A stretch of DNA of 64,000 bases from Aquiluna sp. KACHI24 (GTDB lineage: Bacteria > Actinomycetota > Actinomycetes > Actinomycetales > Microbacteriaceae), in contig NZ_AP026677.1 in assembly GCF_025997915.1 (NCBI RefSeq), positions 682,001 through 746,000 of the forward strand, given 5' to 3'. The number at the start of each line of letters is the position of its first letter. Positions within the stretch are counted from its first letter, which is position 1. A model generated the notes under the pieces. The model saw nothing but the letters and a program-made list of their open reading frames with translations. It did not search any database and was not told where the DNA came from. Shown piece after piece: positions 16,819 to 26,498 of this stretch. The position numbers and the translations under genes were made by a program.

Positions 16819-18192
16819 ATGGCTAATCATGAATTCGACCTTGTAATCCTTGGCAGTGGTAGCGGCGGTTACGCCGCAGCATTGCGCGCCGCACAGTTGG
16901 GAATGACTGTTGCGTTGATTGAGAGAGACAAGCTCGGTGGCACCTGTTTGCACCGTGGTTGCATCCCAACCAAGGCTCTCCTGCACTCTGCCGAGGTTGC
17001 AGATGTCACCAAGGAAGCAGCGCACTTTGGCGTGAACGCGACCTTCCAAAGTATCGACATGACCGCGGTTAACCGCTACCGCGATTCGATCATTGACAAG
17101 CTCTACAAGGGGCTTACCGGTCTGGTCTCCTCCAAGAACATCACTTTCGTGACTGGAGAAGGTCGTCTAACCGGACCAAAGACCGTCACAGTTGGAGCTG
17201 AGTCATACACCGGCAAGAACGTTGTACTTGCTACAGGCTCCGTGACTAAAACCCTGGGTATTGAAATCGGCGGTCGCGTTATCACCTCCGACCAGGCTCT
17301 ACAGATGGACTGGATTCCAAACAAGGTCGCGATTTTGGGTGGCGGCGTAATTGGTGTTGAGTTCGCATCTATCTGGCGTTCATTTGGCGCTGAGGTAGTG
17401 ATTATTGAGGGCTTCGATCGCCTTGTGCCAAACGAAGACCCGAGCATGAGCAAGGGTCTTGAGCGCGCCTACCGCAAGCGCGGCATCGAGTTCAAGCTCG
17501 GCAATAAATTCAAGAGCGTTACCCAATCTGAGACTGCGGTAACCATTGAGCTCGAAAATGGCGAACAAATCTCAGCAGACCTCCTCCTAGTTGCTGTTGG
17601 TCGTGCTCCTAACGCCACCGGTTTTGGCTACGAGGAGCAGGGTGTTGCCATGGACCGTGGCTTCGTGCTGACCAACGAGCGTCTAGCGACAAACCTGCCA
17701 GGTGTGTATGCCGTCGGAGACATTGTTCCTGGTCTCCAGCTTGCTCACCGAGGATTTATGCAGGGAATCTTCGTAGCCGAAGAGATCGCTGGCCTGAACC
17801 CAATCGTGGTGAACGAGTGGGGAATCCCTCGCGTCACCTACTGCGAGCCGGAGATTGCTTCTGTCGGACTGACCGAAGCTCAGGCCAAGGAGAAGTTTGG
17901 TGCCGACTCGATTTCCACATACGAGTACAACCTCGCTGGAAACGGCAAGAGCAACATCTTGGGAACCGCTGGTGTAATCAAGTTGATCAGACAGGTCAAC
18001 GGTCCGGTTGTCGGATTCCACATGATTGGCTCCCGCGCTGGCGAACAGGTTGGCGAGGCGCAGCTAATCGTGAACTGGGAGGCCTACCCAGAGGACGTTG
18101 CACCTCTCATCCACGCGCACCCAACCATGAACGAAGCAATTGGCGAGGCGCACCTTGCGCTTGCCGGCAAGCCACTCCACGCACACGCATAG
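16819..18192 (+). CDS. lpdA: Dihydrolipoyl dehydrogenase (E3)
   Basis: 457 residues; a flavoprotein that reoxidises the dihydrolipoyl groups of the E2 subunit and reduces NAD. Seen: N-terminal FAD dinucleotide loop GSGSGGYAAALRA (12-24), redox disulfide GGTCLHRGCIP with Cys43 and Cys48, the NAD loop ILGGGVIGVEFASIW, the second FAD motif GVYAVGDIVPG, and the C-terminal dimer-interface HAHPTMNEAIGE with the catalytic His-Glu. A GGAG lies 9 bases before the ATG. The sucB-type E2 gene follows after 21 bases, so E3 and E2 are probably co-transcribed. Confidence 0.96.
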   Translation: MANHEFDLVILGSGSGGYAAALRAAQLGMTVALIERDKLGGTCLHRGCIPTKALLHSAEVADVTKEAAHFGVNATFQSIDMTAVNRYRDSIIDKLYKGLTGLVSSKNITFVTGEGRLTGPKTVTVGAESYTGKNVVLATGSVTKTLGIEIGGRVITSDQALQMDWIPNKVAILGGGVIGVEFASIWRSFGAEVVIIEGFDRLVPNEDPSMSKGLERAYRKRGIEFKLGNKFKSVTQSETAVTIELENGEQISADLLLVAVGRAPNATGFGYEEQGVAMDRGFVLTNERLATNLPGVYAVGDIVPGLQLAHRGFMQGIFVAEEIAGLNPIVVNEWGIPRVTYCEPEIASVGLTEAQAKEKFGADSISTYEYNLAGNGKSNILGTAGVIKLIRQVNGPVVGFHMIGSRAGEQVGEAQLIVNWEAYPEDVAPLIHAHPTMNEAIGEAHLALAGKPLHAHA

Positions 18193-18213
18193 GTTTAGAA
18201 GGGATCAAAAATC

Positions 18214-19581
18214 ATGAGCGAAGTAGTTCTTCCAGCACTCGGTGAGTCTGTAACCGAGGGAACCGTGACCCGTTGGCTTAAGAAGGTCGGCGACACCGTT
18301 GCAGTTGACGAGCCACTAGTTGAGGTTTCAACGGACAAGGTAGATACCGAGATCCCCTCGCCATTTGCTGGAGTAGTGCAGCAGATCCTGGTCCAGGAGG
18401 ACGAGACCGTAGCGGTTGGAGCTGTGCTGGCAATCGTTGGAGATGGCGCAGCTGCTCCGGCTCCAGTAGCTGAAGTTCCGGCCCCAGTTGCGGCAGCACC
18501 TGCCGAGCCTGCCCCAGTAGTGGCTCCCCCGGTCGTTGCCGCTCCAGTTGTTACACCTCCGGTTGTTGCCGCACCAGCTGCACCTGTTGTCGCAGCTCCA
18601 GTCGTGTCCGCACCCGTTGCTCCGGCTGTGGTTTCTACTCCAGCTCCAGTTGTTGCCGAGCCAGCTGAGTCCGACCCTAACTACGTGACCCCAATCGTTC
18701 GCAAACTCGCAAACGACATGGGAGTAAACCTTGCAAACATCGCCGGCACTGGTGTCGGCGGTCGAATTCGCAAGGAAGATGTGCTTGCAGCTGGTTCGCG
18801 TCCAACCGCTCCCGTGATTTCGGCACCGGTTGCATCAGCACCTGCACCACTGGTTGCTTCTCCGCTTCGTGGAACCACCGAGCCGATGTCCAGGCTTAGA
18901 AAGGTCTTGGCAGAGCGTGCAGTTGCGTCGATGCAGCAGACCGCTCAGCTAACCACCGTGGTTGAGGTCGACGTAACCCGAATTGCTTCCTTGCGTAAGC
19001 GAGTTCAGGGTGAGTTCGTCCAGAAGACAGGTGTCAAGCTGAACTTCATGCCTTTCTTCACCCTCGCTGCTGCTGAGGCGCTCGCAGCGCATCCAAAGAT
19101 CAACTCCAGCGTTGATGGGGACAGTATCGTCTACCACCCAACTGAAAACATCAGCTTCGCTGTAGACACCGAGCGTGGACTGCTCACCCCAGTAATCCGC
19201 AGCGCAGGTTCATTGAACATCGCTCAGATTGCTCAGCAAATTGCTGACCTAGCGGACCGCACTCGCAACAACCAGCTAAAGCCAGATGAGCTATCGGGTG
19301 GTACTTTCACTTTGACTAACACCGGTTCTCGCGGAGCATTGTTTGACACCCCAGTTGTCTTCTTGCCTCAGTCGGCAATCCTTGGAACTGGAATTGTGAC
19401 CAAGCGTCCTGCTGTTGTGACAGACGCAGAGGGCAACGAGTCAATCGCCATCCGTTCTTTGGTTTACCTGGCCTTGAGCTACGACCACCGCACGATTGAT
19501 GGAGCGGACGCCTCACGATTCTTGACCGATGTCAAGGCAAGACTCGAGGCCGGAGCCTTCGAAGCCAATCTAGGAATCTAG
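18214..19581 (+). CDS. sucB: Dihydrolipoyl acyltransferase (E2) of 2-oxoacid dehydrogenase
   Basis: 455 residues. Domains in order: one lipoyl domain (1-77, lipoyl Lys42 in [12 protein letters not shown]), an Ala/Pro/Val linker (79-152), a peripheral-subunit-binding domain (157-193, [12 protein letters not shown]), a second short linker, and the acyltransferase domain (about 222-455) with His425 and Asp429 in [11 protein letters not shown]. Actinobacteria often use one E2 for both pyruvate and 2-oxoglutarate dehydrogenase and name it SucB. Since aceE is in this window and no other E2 is, it most likely serves pyruvate dehydrogenase at least. It follows lpdA, is followed by a terminator, and then lipB-lipA. 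Confidence 0.93.
   Translation: MSEVVLPALGESVTEGTVTRWLKKVGDTVAVDEPLVEVSTDKVDTEIPSPFAGVVQQILVQEDETVAVGAVLAIVGDGAAAPAPVAEVPAPVAAAPAEPAPVVAPPVVAAPVVTPPVVAAPAAPVVAAPVVSAPVAPAVVSTPAPVVAEPAESDPNYVTPIVRKLANDMGVNLANIAGTGVGGRIRKEDVLAAGSRPTAPVISAPVASAPAPLVASPLRGTTEPMSRLRKVLAERAVASMQQTAQLTTVVEVDVTRIASLRKRVQGEFVQKTGVKLNFMPFFTLAAAEALAAHPKINSSVDGDSIVYHPTENISFAVDTERGLLTPVIRSAGSLNIAQIAQQIADLADRTRNNQLKPDELSGGTFTLTNTGSRGALFDTPVVFLPQSAILGTGIVTKRPAVVTDAEGNESIAIRSLVYLALSYDHRTIDGADASRFLTDVKARLEAGAFEANLGI
18448..18669 (+). repeat. Low-complexity Ala/Pro/Val linker of E2
   Basis: Coding sequence for residues 79-152 of the E2, made of degenerate short units such as VVAAPVV, APVVT and PAAP. It is a swinging-arm linker, in frame and not a transposable or tandem DNA repeat. 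Its length is likely to vary between strains. Confidence 0.8.
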
Positions 19582-19584
19582 ATA

Positions 19585-19612
19585 AAACGCCCAGGACCCC
19601 CTGGGCGTTTTT
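19585..19612 (+). terminator. Intrinsic terminator after lpdA-sucB
   Basis: An 11-base-pair stem (AAACGCCCAGG pairing with CCTGGGCGTTT) with an ACCC loop, followed by a T run. It lies four bases after the E2 stop codon and ends the lpdA-sucB transcript. The next 157 bases to lipB (19613-19769) hold no gene. A short inverted repeat, ATGCT-CGT-AGCAT, lies near 19695; no clear promoter was identified. Confidence 0.9.
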
Positions 19613-19769
19613 CTTAGCTTGACTCCCCTGACACCCAAAGGGTTTCCCATGATTGGTACTAGACGGTTTGCGAAAGGCATGCAGATAAGTTTCATGCTCG
19701 TAGCATCTAGCATCGCTAAGGCTTTAGGTCGGGAATCGAAATTGCTGTGGAAAAGGTTGGTTAGGTCAA

Positions 19770-20414
19770 ATGCCTGAATTCAAAGTAATCGGTTTAGACC
19801 CCAATTTCGTTTCCTATAAAGACGGTTTGGAATTGCAGCGAGATCTCCACCGCAAGGTGGTAGCCGGTGACGCGCCGGATACCGTCCTACTGCTTGAGCA
19901 CTCAAGCGTCTACACGGCCGGAAAGCGAACCGAAGATCACGAACTACCCAAGGACGGTAGTGAGTATTTCGAGACTGATCGAGGTGGAAAAATCACCTGG
20001 CATGGCCCAGGGCAGTTGATCGGCTACCCAATAATGCGCCTGCCCCAGCCAATTGACGTCGTTAACTATGTTCGCTACCTCGAAGAGGTTCTTATCGACG
20101 TTATCGCCGAATTTGGCGTAGCGGGAATTCGCGTGAAGGGAAGGACCGGAGTCTGGGTCGAGACTCCACTTGGCACCCAGAAGGTTGCGGCAATCGGAAT
20201 CCGAGTATCCGAGAAGGTGACGATGCACGGCTTTGCACTCAACTGCAACAACTCACTCGATCCCTATGACCACATCATCGCCTGCGGTATCCAGGATGCA
20301 ACCACGACAACACTTTCAATTCTGACTGGAAAGCTGATTACCCCGGCAGATGCAGCTAGCCTTGTAATGCAAAAAATGGGAGAGATACCAAATGAGCGAA
20401 AAGCCAGAGCGTAA
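19770..20414 (+). CDS. lipB: Octanoyl-ACP:protein octanoyltransferase
   Basis: 214 residues; transfers octanoate from acyl carrier protein to lipoyl-domain lysines, the first step of lipoate synthesis. Seen: the family elements [47 protein letters not shown] with the active Lys, and [18 protein letters not shown] with the acyl-accepting Cys. Size matches the family. Its last 23 bases overlap lipA, so the two are one transcript. Its targets are the E2 encoded just upstream and presumably the glycine cleavage H protein elsewhere. Confidence 0.95.
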   Translation: MPEFKVIGLDPNFVSYKDGLELQRDLHRKVVAGDAPDTVLLLEHSSVYTAGKRTEDHELPKDGSEYFETDRGGKITWHGPGQLIGYPIMRLPQPIDVVNYVRYLEEVLIDVIAEFGVAGIRVKGRTGVWVETPLGTQKVAAIGIRVSEKVTMHGFALNCNNSLDPYDHIIACGIQDATTTTLSILTGKLITPADAASLVMQKMGEIPNERKARA

Positions 20415-21381
20415 GTTACTAAGGCTCGAGGTTCGCAACTCTCAGGTGCCAATCGAGCGAAAGCCAGAGTGGATTAAGACCACCGCGAAGATGGGTCCTG
20501 AGTACCGACAGTTGCACTCTCTCGTAAAGGACAAGGATCTACACACTGTCTGCCAAGAGGCAGGTTGCCCCAACATTTTTGAGTGCTGGGAGGATCGAGA
20601 AGCAACCTTCCTAATCGGAGGCTCGCAGTGCACCAGAAGGTGTGACTTCTGTCAGATTGACACTGGAAAGCCCGCCGCATTTGATGCAGATGAACCAAGA
20701 CGCGTTGGTGAATCGGTCAAGCAGATGGATCTGCGCTACGCAACCGTAACCGGTGTCGCACGAGACGATCTACCCGATGAGGGCGCCTGGCTGTATGCCG
20801 AGACCATTCGCCAAATTCACCGCCAGTCCCCCGGTACTGGCGTCGAAATTTTAGTCCCAGACTTTTCCGGGAAGCCAGAGCTTCTGCAAAAGGTGTTTGA
20901 TGCATCCCCGGAGGTTTTCGCACACAACGTGGAGACGGTGCCCAGGATCTTTAAGCGCATCCGCCCTGCCTTCAGCTACGAGCGCTCGCTCGATGTTCTC
21001 ACTCAGGCGAGAAACGCCGGCATGGTCACCAAGAGCAACCTAATCCTTGGCATGGGTGAAGAGCTAGAAGAGGTCTCACAGGCGCTGCGAGATCTTTACG
21101 AGGCCGGTACTGACATCATCACAATCACGCAGTACCTAAGGCCATCTCCTCGCCATCACCCCGTTGAGCGTTGGGTCAAGCCAGAGGAGTTCGTCGCCTT
21201 AGCCAAGGAGGCCGAAGAGCTGGGCTACCTGGGAGTTCTCGCTGGGCCATTAGTTCGAAGTAGCTACCGCGCCGGAAGACTTTGGGCCAAGTCGATGATT
21301 GCCAAGGGTCGTGAGATACCGGCTGAGCTAAAACACCTCGCTGACAAACTTGAATTCAGCCAGGCAACCGCCGTCGCCTAA
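20392..21381 (+). CDS. lipA: Lipoyl synthase
   Basis: 329 residues; a radical-SAM enzyme that inserts two sulfur atoms into the octanoyl chain. Both 4Fe-4S sites are intact: the auxiliary cluster cysteines Cys54, Cys59 and Cys65 ([12 protein letters not shown]) and the radical-SAM CTRRCDFC with Cys80, Cys84 and Cys87. Later GMGEELEEV and the [15 protein letters not shown] stretch are typical. The start overlaps lipB, an operon order shared with most actinobacteria. Confidence 0.96.
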   Translation: MSEKPERKLLRLEVRNSQVPIERKPEWIKTTAKMGPEYRQLHSLVKDKDLHTVCQEAGCPNIFECWEDREATFLIGGSQCTRRCDFCQIDTGKPAAFDADEPRRVGESVKQMDLRYATVTGVARDDLPDEGAWLYAETIRQIHRQSPGTGVEILVPDFSGKPELLQKVFDASPEVFAHNVETVPRIFKRIRPAFSYERSLDVLTQARNAGMVTKSNLILGMGEELEEVSQALRDLYEAGTDIITITQYLRPSPRHHPVERWVKPEEFVALAKEAEELGYLGVLAGPLVRSSYRAGRLWAKSMIAKGREIPAELKHLADKLEFSQATAVA

Positions 21382-21382
21382 C

Positions 21383-21388
21383 TAAACT
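21383..21388 (+). promoter_or_regulatory. Putative leaderless -10 element of the DUF4191 gene
   Basis: TAAACT followed by exactly six bases and the GTG start at 21395. It begins immediately after the lipA stop codon, so the DUF4191 gene may have its own transcript besides read-through from lipA. Confidence 0.5.
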
Positions 21389-21394
21389 ACTGAC

Positions 21395-22096
21395 GTGCCT
21401 AAAGATAAGAAGAACAAAGCCCCTGGACGTTTCCGTCAGCTGCTGCAGGTTTATAAGATCACCGCGAAGAGCGACCCTTCCAGCGCTTGGATAGCCGCCC
21501 TCGGGTTCCTAGGAGCTCTCGGTGTAGGTCTAATTGCCGGCTACCTTCTAGATCCGGGTAACCCCTGGTCGATGGTTCTCTGGGGCCTAACTGGCACGAC
21601 TTCTGGTCTGCTAATCGCAATGATCATCATGTCTAAGCGTGCAGAGCGAAACGCCTACATGCGTATTGAAGGTCAGCCCGGTGCGGTTGGTGCGGTGCTG
21701 GATAGCCAGATAAGAAGATCTTGGCGAGCAAACCCAATGCCGGTTGCCATCAACGGCAAGACAAAAGAGGCTGTGTACCGGATGGTTGGTCCAGCGGGCG
21801 TGGTTTTGATTGCCGAGGGTTCAGGTGCACGCGTAACCCAGATGCTTGATGATGAGGCTCGGAAGATCAACCGCGCAGCACCGGGGGCAACCGTTCATAA
21901 ACTGAAGGTTTCACAAGACAACGGCATTCGCCTTCATGCGCTACTAAAGACCGTCTACAAGCTTGGCAAGACCATGAACCGTGCTGAGGTAACTGCGGTT
22001 ACCAACCGACTCGAGGCACTTGGGGCTGGTGCTGGCCTGCCAATTCCGAAGGGTATTGACCCAACCAAGGTTCGCGCTCCAAAGCGCAAGGGTTAA
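21395..22096 (+). CDS. DUF4191 family membrane protein
   Basis: 233 residues. A short basic N-terminus (MPKDKKNKAPGRFRQL) is followed by two membrane segments (about residues 30-50 and 55-75: AALGFLGALGVGLIAGYLL and MVLWGLTGTTSGLLIAMII), then a cytoplasmic basic domain. This matches DUF4191, regularly found downstream of lipA in actinobacteria. Function unknown; by position it may be linked to lipoate metabolism or simply be a frozen neighbour. The GTG start lacks a ribosome site and fits the leaderless layout. Confidence 0.88.
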   Translation: MPKDKKNKAPGRFRQLLQVYKITAKSDPSSAWIAALGFLGALGVGLIAGYLLDPGNPWSMVLWGLTGTTSGLLIAMIIMSKRAERNAYMRIEGQPGAVGAVLDSQIRRSWRANPMPVAINGKTKEAVYRMVGPAGVVLIAEGSGARVTQMLDDEARKINRAAPGATVHKLKVSQDNGIRLHALLKTVYKLGKTMNRAEVTAVTNRLEALGAGAGLPIPKGIDPTKVRAPKRKG

Positions 22097-22108
22097 CATT
22101 TCTGAAAC
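22093..22108 (+). promoter_or_regulatory. GlnR-like operator before glnA
   Basis: TTAAC, six bases, GAAAC matches the GlnR consensus gTnAC-n6-GaAAC known from Streptomyces, except for the first base of the first half. Only one a-b pair is seen rather than the usual two. It lies 59 bases before the glnA ATG and 11 bases before a TAGATT -10 candidate at 22119-22124. Binding by a GlnR protein is inferred; no glnR gene is in this window. Confidence 0.5.
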
Positions 22109-22118
22109 ATACCTGCGC

Positions 22119-22124
22119 TAGATT
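22119..22124 (+). promoter_or_regulatory. Possible -10 element of glnA
   Basis: TAGATT fits TANNNT and would start transcription near 22131, giving a leader of about 36 bases that contains the AGAGGG ribosome site. The GlnR-like box lies where a -35 element would be expected, which fits activator-dependent initiation. Confidence 0.4.
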
Positions 22125-22166
22125 TCGTAGCGTTCCGCTATCCCATTACCTATGAGAGGGCATTCC

Positions 22167-23591
22167 ATGTTCAAGACCGCGTCCGAAGTGATCGCATACA
22201 TCAAGGAAAACGACGTCAAGTTCCTCGATGTTCGCTTCACTGACCTTCCAGGCGTGCAGCAGCACTTCAACCTTCCAGTTTCTCAAATCGATGAGGACTT
22301 CTTCGCCAACGGACAGCTCTTTGATGCTTCCTCCATCCGCGGTTTTGCATCGATTCACGAGTCAGACATGCAGCTGATCCCAGATGTGACCACTGCCTAC
22401 ATCGATCCTTTCCGCATCGAGAAGACTCTGATCATCAGCTTCGACATTTACAACCCACGCAATGGCGAGCTTTACCACCGCGACCCTCGTCAGGTTGCTC
22501 ACAAAGCAGAGCGCTACCTTGCATCAACCGGTATTGCTGACACTGCGTTCTTTGCCCCAGAGGCCGAGTTCTTTATCTTCGATGAGGTTCGTTACGAGAA
22601 CAAGTCAAACACTGCATTCCACATCGTGGACTCCATTGAAGGTGCATGGAACACTGCCCGTCAGGAAGAGGGCGGAAACTTGGGTAACAAGACCCCATTC
22701 AAGGGTGGCTACTTCCCAGTTTCCCCAGTCGACCACCTGGCAGACATCCGTGACGCAATTGTCCTAGAGCTCGAGGCCGCTGGTCTTGATGTTGAGCGCA
22801 GCCACCACGAGGTCGGAACTGCTGGTCAGTGCGAGATCAACTACCGCTTCGACACGCTGGTCAAGTCAGCTGACGACGTGCTGAAGTTCAAGTACATCGT
22901 CAAGAACGTTGCACACCAGTACGGCAAGACCGTAACCTTCATGCCAAAACCACTGTTTGGTGACAACGGTTCCGGTATGCACGTTCACCAGTCCCTCTGG
23001 AAGGACGGCAAGCCACTGTTCTACGACGAGGCTGGCTACGGAGGTCTATCCGACATCGCACGCTGGTACATCGGTGGTCTACTGAAGCACGCACCAAGCT
23101 TGCTTGCTTTCACCAACCCAACTGTGAACTCCTACCACCGTCTGGTTCCAGGCTTTGAGGCACCAGTAAACCTGGTTTACTCAGCTGGAAACCGTTCGGC
23201 CGCAATCCGTATCCCGATGACCGGTACCAACCCGAAGGCAAAGCGCATTGAGTTCCGTGCTCCAGACGCCTCTGGTAACCCATACCTCGCTTTTGCAGCA
23301 ATGCTCATGGCTGGTCTGGACGGTATCAAGAACCGCATCGAGCCTCACGCTCCTGTTGACAAGGACCTCTACGAGCTACCAGCCGAAGAGGCGAAGTTGA
23401 TCCCACAGGTTCCTGGCGACCTGGGTGCAGTTCTGACTGCGCTCGAGAGCGACCACGAGTACCTGATGCAGGGCAACGTATTTACTCAGGATCTAATTGA
23501 GACCTGGATCGACTACAAGCGTGAGAAGGAACTGAAGCCACTTGCTCAGCGCCCTCACCCTTACGAGTTCGAGCTGTACTACGGCGTCTAA
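22167..23591 (+). CDS. glnA: Glutamine synthetase type I (adenylylated form)
   Basis: 474 residues; ATP-dependent synthesis of glutamine from glutamate and ammonium, a dodecameric enzyme. Seen: [34 protein letters not shown] with metal-binding Glu, [30 protein letters not shown] with glutamate contacts, and the ATP-site [10 protein letters not shown]. The adenylylation loop [11 protein letters not shown] carries Tyr402, the target of GlnE encoded next door. The ATG at 22167 has AGAGGG six bases upstream and is preferred to the in-frame ATG at 22152. Probably GlnR-controlled. A bidirectional terminator follows. Confidence 0.97.
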   Translation: MFKTASEVIAYIKENDVKFLDVRFTDLPGVQQHFNLPVSQIDEDFFANGQLFDASSIRGFASIHESDMQLIPDVTTAYIDPFRIEKTLIISFDIYNPRNGELYHRDPRQVAHKAERYLASTGIADTAFFAPEAEFFIFDEVRYENKSNTAFHIVDSIEGAWNTARQEEGGNLGNKTPFKGGYFPVSPVDHLADIRDAIVLELEAAGLDVERSHHEVGTAGQCEINYRFDTLVKSADDVLKFKYIVKNVAHQYGKTVTFMPKPLFGDNGSGMHVHQSLWKDGKPLFYDEAGYGGLSDIARWYIGGLLKHAPSLLAFTNPTVNSYHRLVPGFEAPVNLVYSAGNRSAAIRIPMTGTNPKAKRIEFRAPDASGNPYLAFAAMLMAGLDGIKNRIEPHAPVDKDLYELPAEEAKLIPQVPGDLGAVLTALESDHEYLMQGNVFTQDLIETWIDYKREKELKPLAQRPHPYEFELYYGV

Positions 23592-23601
23592 GACCAAATA
23601 G

Positions 23602-23632
23602 AAAACGGGGTTCTTCGGAACCCCGTTTTTTT
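23602..23632. terminator. Bidirectional intrinsic terminator between glnA and glnE
   Basis: A perfect 12-base-pair stem (AAAACGGGGTTC with GAACCCCGTTTT) around a TTCG tetraloop, with A runs on one side and T runs on the other. It can terminate both glnA and the convergent glnA2-glnE transcript. The stop codon of glnE (23631-23633) lies inside its T tract. Confidence 0.93.
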
Positions 23633-26498
23633 ATTCCAGGAACAATCTCTCAAAGACCTGACGAGCGCGCCTTGTCACACCTAGGTAATGCTCTTCAAGC
23701 TCCGCAGCCGAGCCGGGTTCATACTCCAAAATACGAGCCATCGCCTCAAGTGCTCTTCGATCAGTCGGCAGTGAATCGAGCTGTTTATCGATTGCTAGAA
23801 CGAGTGCGCTTCTGCACCTAGAGGTAAGTAGCCATGCCTCTCTCAATCGCTCAGCATCATCTTTAGGAATAACCCCGACCGCAACCAGAGATTCGAGTGC
23901 AGGCAGTGTCCCAACCTCTCCGACCTCTGGGTGCTGGCCAACGTGTTGCAGCTGCTTGAGCTGGATTAGCCACTCGATGTCACTGAGTGAACCTCGACCC
24001 AGTTTGAAGTGTCGCTGCGGGTCGGCCCCCTGAGGAAGCCGCTCACTTTCGACTCTGGCCTTGATGCGCCTGATTTCCAAGAGCTGTTTAGGTGTGAGTT
24101 CTAGTGGATAGCGATACCGGTTGATCAGTTCAACAAATTCCTGAACTAGCTCTGTAGACCCGCAAACCATTCTGGCTCTGAGTAAGGCTTGGAACTCCCA
24201 TGTCTCCGCCCAGCGCTCGTAGTAGCCCTGGTAACCGCTTATCGATCGAACTCTGGGTCCATTCTTACCCTCCGGCCTGAGCCCCAAATCAAGTTCGAAC
24301 TCGAGTATGGAATCTTTCACCAAGACCAAAAGCTCCTGGCTTAGCTTGTTGGCGGCCTCACTCTGGTCTGTATCACCCCGGTAGACGAGCATGCAGTCGG
24401 CATCTGAGCCAAAGCCGAGTTCCCGGCCACCAAGTCTGCCCATGGCAACAATTCCCAGGTCAACATCGACCTGAGTCCTCAGCTTTGCGATTTCAAGCAT
24501 CGCCTTGAGATGCGCATCAGTGATGTCGGTTAGCCCAGCGGAGATCTCTTGCAAGCTAGAGGCCCCAAGAACGGCTCCGATTGCAACTCTTAGATACTCA
24601 CGTCGACGAACGGCCCGAACCGCCTCATGAGCACCTTCACCGTTTCGTTCGATTAGTGAATCGAGCTCTTCGGAAATCTGCTCGAGTGACTGGGGCTTTA
24701 GTGTCTCTTCATCCCCGAACCACTGGGATGAATCTGGGATTGACTCCAGCACCCTTGCGATGAAGGCTGAGTTTGACAAGACATTCATCAAACGCTCTGC
24801 TGCCCCCGAGCTATCGCGGAGCATCCTTAGGAACCAGTGGGTCTCCCCAAGCTCTTCAGATAGGCGTCTAAAGGTGAGTAGTGCTCTATCTGGATCGGTT
24901 CCTTCGGCCATCCATCGAATCAACACCGGGAGCAGAGTTCTCTGGATCACCGCCCTGCGAGAGACGCCCTGAGTTAGTGCCTCAATGTGCTGAGTTGCTC
25001 CCTTGGCGTCCCTAAATCCAATTGCGGTAAGGCGCTGCTGGATTTGATCCGAGGACAATACAACCTCGTCCGGACTGAGGGAAGCCGTTGCTTGTAGTAA
25101 TGGTCTGTAGAACACCGAGTCGTGCAATGAGGCCGTCTCACCACGAACACTCGAGTACCTCTCAATTAGCTCGGTTTGCGACAAAGCAAGCGATCTCGCT
25201 ATCCGACGTTGCTGCGAAGGGTCCTTCGGGAATAGGTGGGTGCGGCGCAGCTTTGAAAGTTGCACGCGATGCTCTACCGCACGCAGAAATGCGTAGTTGC
25301 GTCTGAATGCATCCCGATCGGTTCGTGATAGCAGTCCGGCATCGGCTAGTGCATCGAGCGCGCTAAAAGTGTCCATAACCCGAAGTGACTCATCCGTTAC
25401 TCCGTGAACCAGCTGCAGTAGTTGAGCGGTGAACTCAACGTCTCGAAGCCCTCCTCTTCCCAGTTTTATCTCGACTTCACGTTCCTCAGGCGGGATCATG
25501 TCAAGCACCCGTTTACGCAGATGCCGTGCACTCTCCACAATTGCCGAACGATTTGGCTGAGACCAGATCAGGGGCTTGATGGTTTGGATGTAGTTTGTGC
25601 CCAAAATCTCGTCCCCGGCTACGAACCTTGCTTTCAGAAGCGCCTGGAACTCCCAAGGCTCCGCCCATTTTTCGTAGTAGCCGCGATGGCCCTCCAGCGA
25701 CCTAACTAATGCCCCTTGCTTTCCCTCAGGTCTAAGGTTTGGATCCAATTGCCAGATACCAGGCTCCTTTGAAGGTTCGTCCAGCACCTTGGCTAGCCTG
25801 GTCGCCAGTTTGGTCGCAGTATCGAGGTAATTGTCTAACTTTCCAGATGCCACGTAGATTACGTCAACGTCACTCAGGTAATTCAGCTCACGAGCACCGG
25901 TTTTGCCCATCGCAATGACTGCGAACTTTAGATCCGCAAGCGCAGCCTCGGTCAATCTGCCTTCACCTAGTAATTCGACCTTGGCAACCTCAATACCGGC
26001 TTGTATGGTTCCATCAGCCAAATCGCTGAGAGCTCGAGTGACCTGCGGCACAATCTCCAACGGAGTCTGGCTACTCAGATCAAAATCCGCGATCCTCAAC
26101 AATGCCTGGTAGTAACGAATGCGCAATTCATCTCGTGAGCTAGAGGCCAGGGAATGCCCTGAGATCTTTGGGCTAGATCTAAAGGCATCGAGTGAGTCGG
26201 GATGGCGCTGTATGAAATCGGCAAGCCCATCCGATGCACCCAGCACCGCACACAACCTCGAAGCCTGTTGTGGATTGGAGAGTAGCTTCACGAGCTCCCT
26301 CTTGTGAAGCCTAGCTATTTCAATCAAAGCGGCTAGTGCCCGATCGGGTGAAGATGATGCGCTGATGGGAGCCAGGGCAGCATGACCGACATCTCCCACC
26401 AGCGAGACAAGTTCGTCTAATTTGGGGATCGTCTCCGAAAGTTCCTCAAAACCAAGACGTGCCAGCTCACTCAGTGAGCTAGATCGAGCGAGCGTCAT
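23631..26498 (-). CDS. glnE: Glutamine synthetase adenylyltransferase/deadenylylase
   Basis: 955 residues with two nucleotidyltransferase halves. The N-terminal deadenylylase half has MGKTGARELNYLSDVDVIYV and GRGGLRDVEF. The C-terminal adenylylase half has MGRLGGRELGFGSDADCMLVY and GRGSLSDIEWLIQ. Each half carries the G-G-x11-D-x-D signature and the following Asp-Glu motif, so both activities look intact. It should modify Tyr402 of GlnA, encoded convergently. The start overlaps the glnA2 stop (TAATG), so glnA2-glnE is one translationally coupled unit. Confidence 0.95.
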   Translation of the reverse strand: MTLARSSSLSELARLGFEELSETIPKLDELVSLVGDVGHAALAPISASSSPDRALAALIEIARLHKRELVKLLSNPQQASRLCAVLGASDGLADFIQRHPDSLDAFRSSPKISGHSLASSSRDELRIRYYQALLRIADFDLSSQTPLEIVPQVTRALSDLADGTIQAGIEVAKVELLGEGRLTEAALADLKFAVIAMGKTGARELNYLSDVDVIYVASGKLDNYLDTATKLATRLAKVLDEPSKEPGIWQLDPNLRPEGKQGALVRSLEGHRGYYEKWAEPWEFQALLKARFVAGDEILGTNYIQTIKPLIWSQPNRSAIVESARHLRKRVLDMIPPEEREVEIKLGRGGLRDVEFTAQLLQLVHGVTDESLRVMDTFSALDALADAGLLSRTDRDAFRRNYAFLRAVEHRVQLSKLRRTHLFPKDPSQQRRIARSLALSQTELIERYSSVRGETASLHDSVFYRPLLQATASLSPDEVVLSSDQIQQRLTAIGFRDAKGATQHIEALTQGVSRRAVIQRTLLPVLIRWMAEGTDPDRALLTFRRLSEELGETHWFLRMLRDSSGAAERLMNVLSNSAFIARVLESIPDSSQWFGDEETLKPQSLEQISEELDSLIERNGEGAHEAVRAVRRREYLRVAIGAVLGASSLQEISAGLTDITDAHLKAMLEIAKLRTQVDVDLGIVAMGRLGGRELGFGSDADCMLVYRGDTDQSEAANKLSQELLVLVKDSILEFELDLGLRPEGKNGPRVRSISGYQGYYERWAETWEFQALLRARMVCGSTELVQEFVELINRYRYPLELTPKQLLEIRRIKARVESERLPQGADPQRHFKLGRGSLSDIEWLIQLKQLQHVGQHPEVGEVGTLPALESLVAVGVIPKDDAERLREAWLLTSRCRSALVLAIDKQLDSLPTDRRALEAMARILEYEPGSAAELEEHYLGVTRRARQVFERLFLE

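Noticed and set aside
18448-18669. Possible DNA tandem repeat
   Set aside because: The repetition is at protein level (an Ala/Pro/Val linker in E2) with degenerate codons; no fixed DNA unit recurs.
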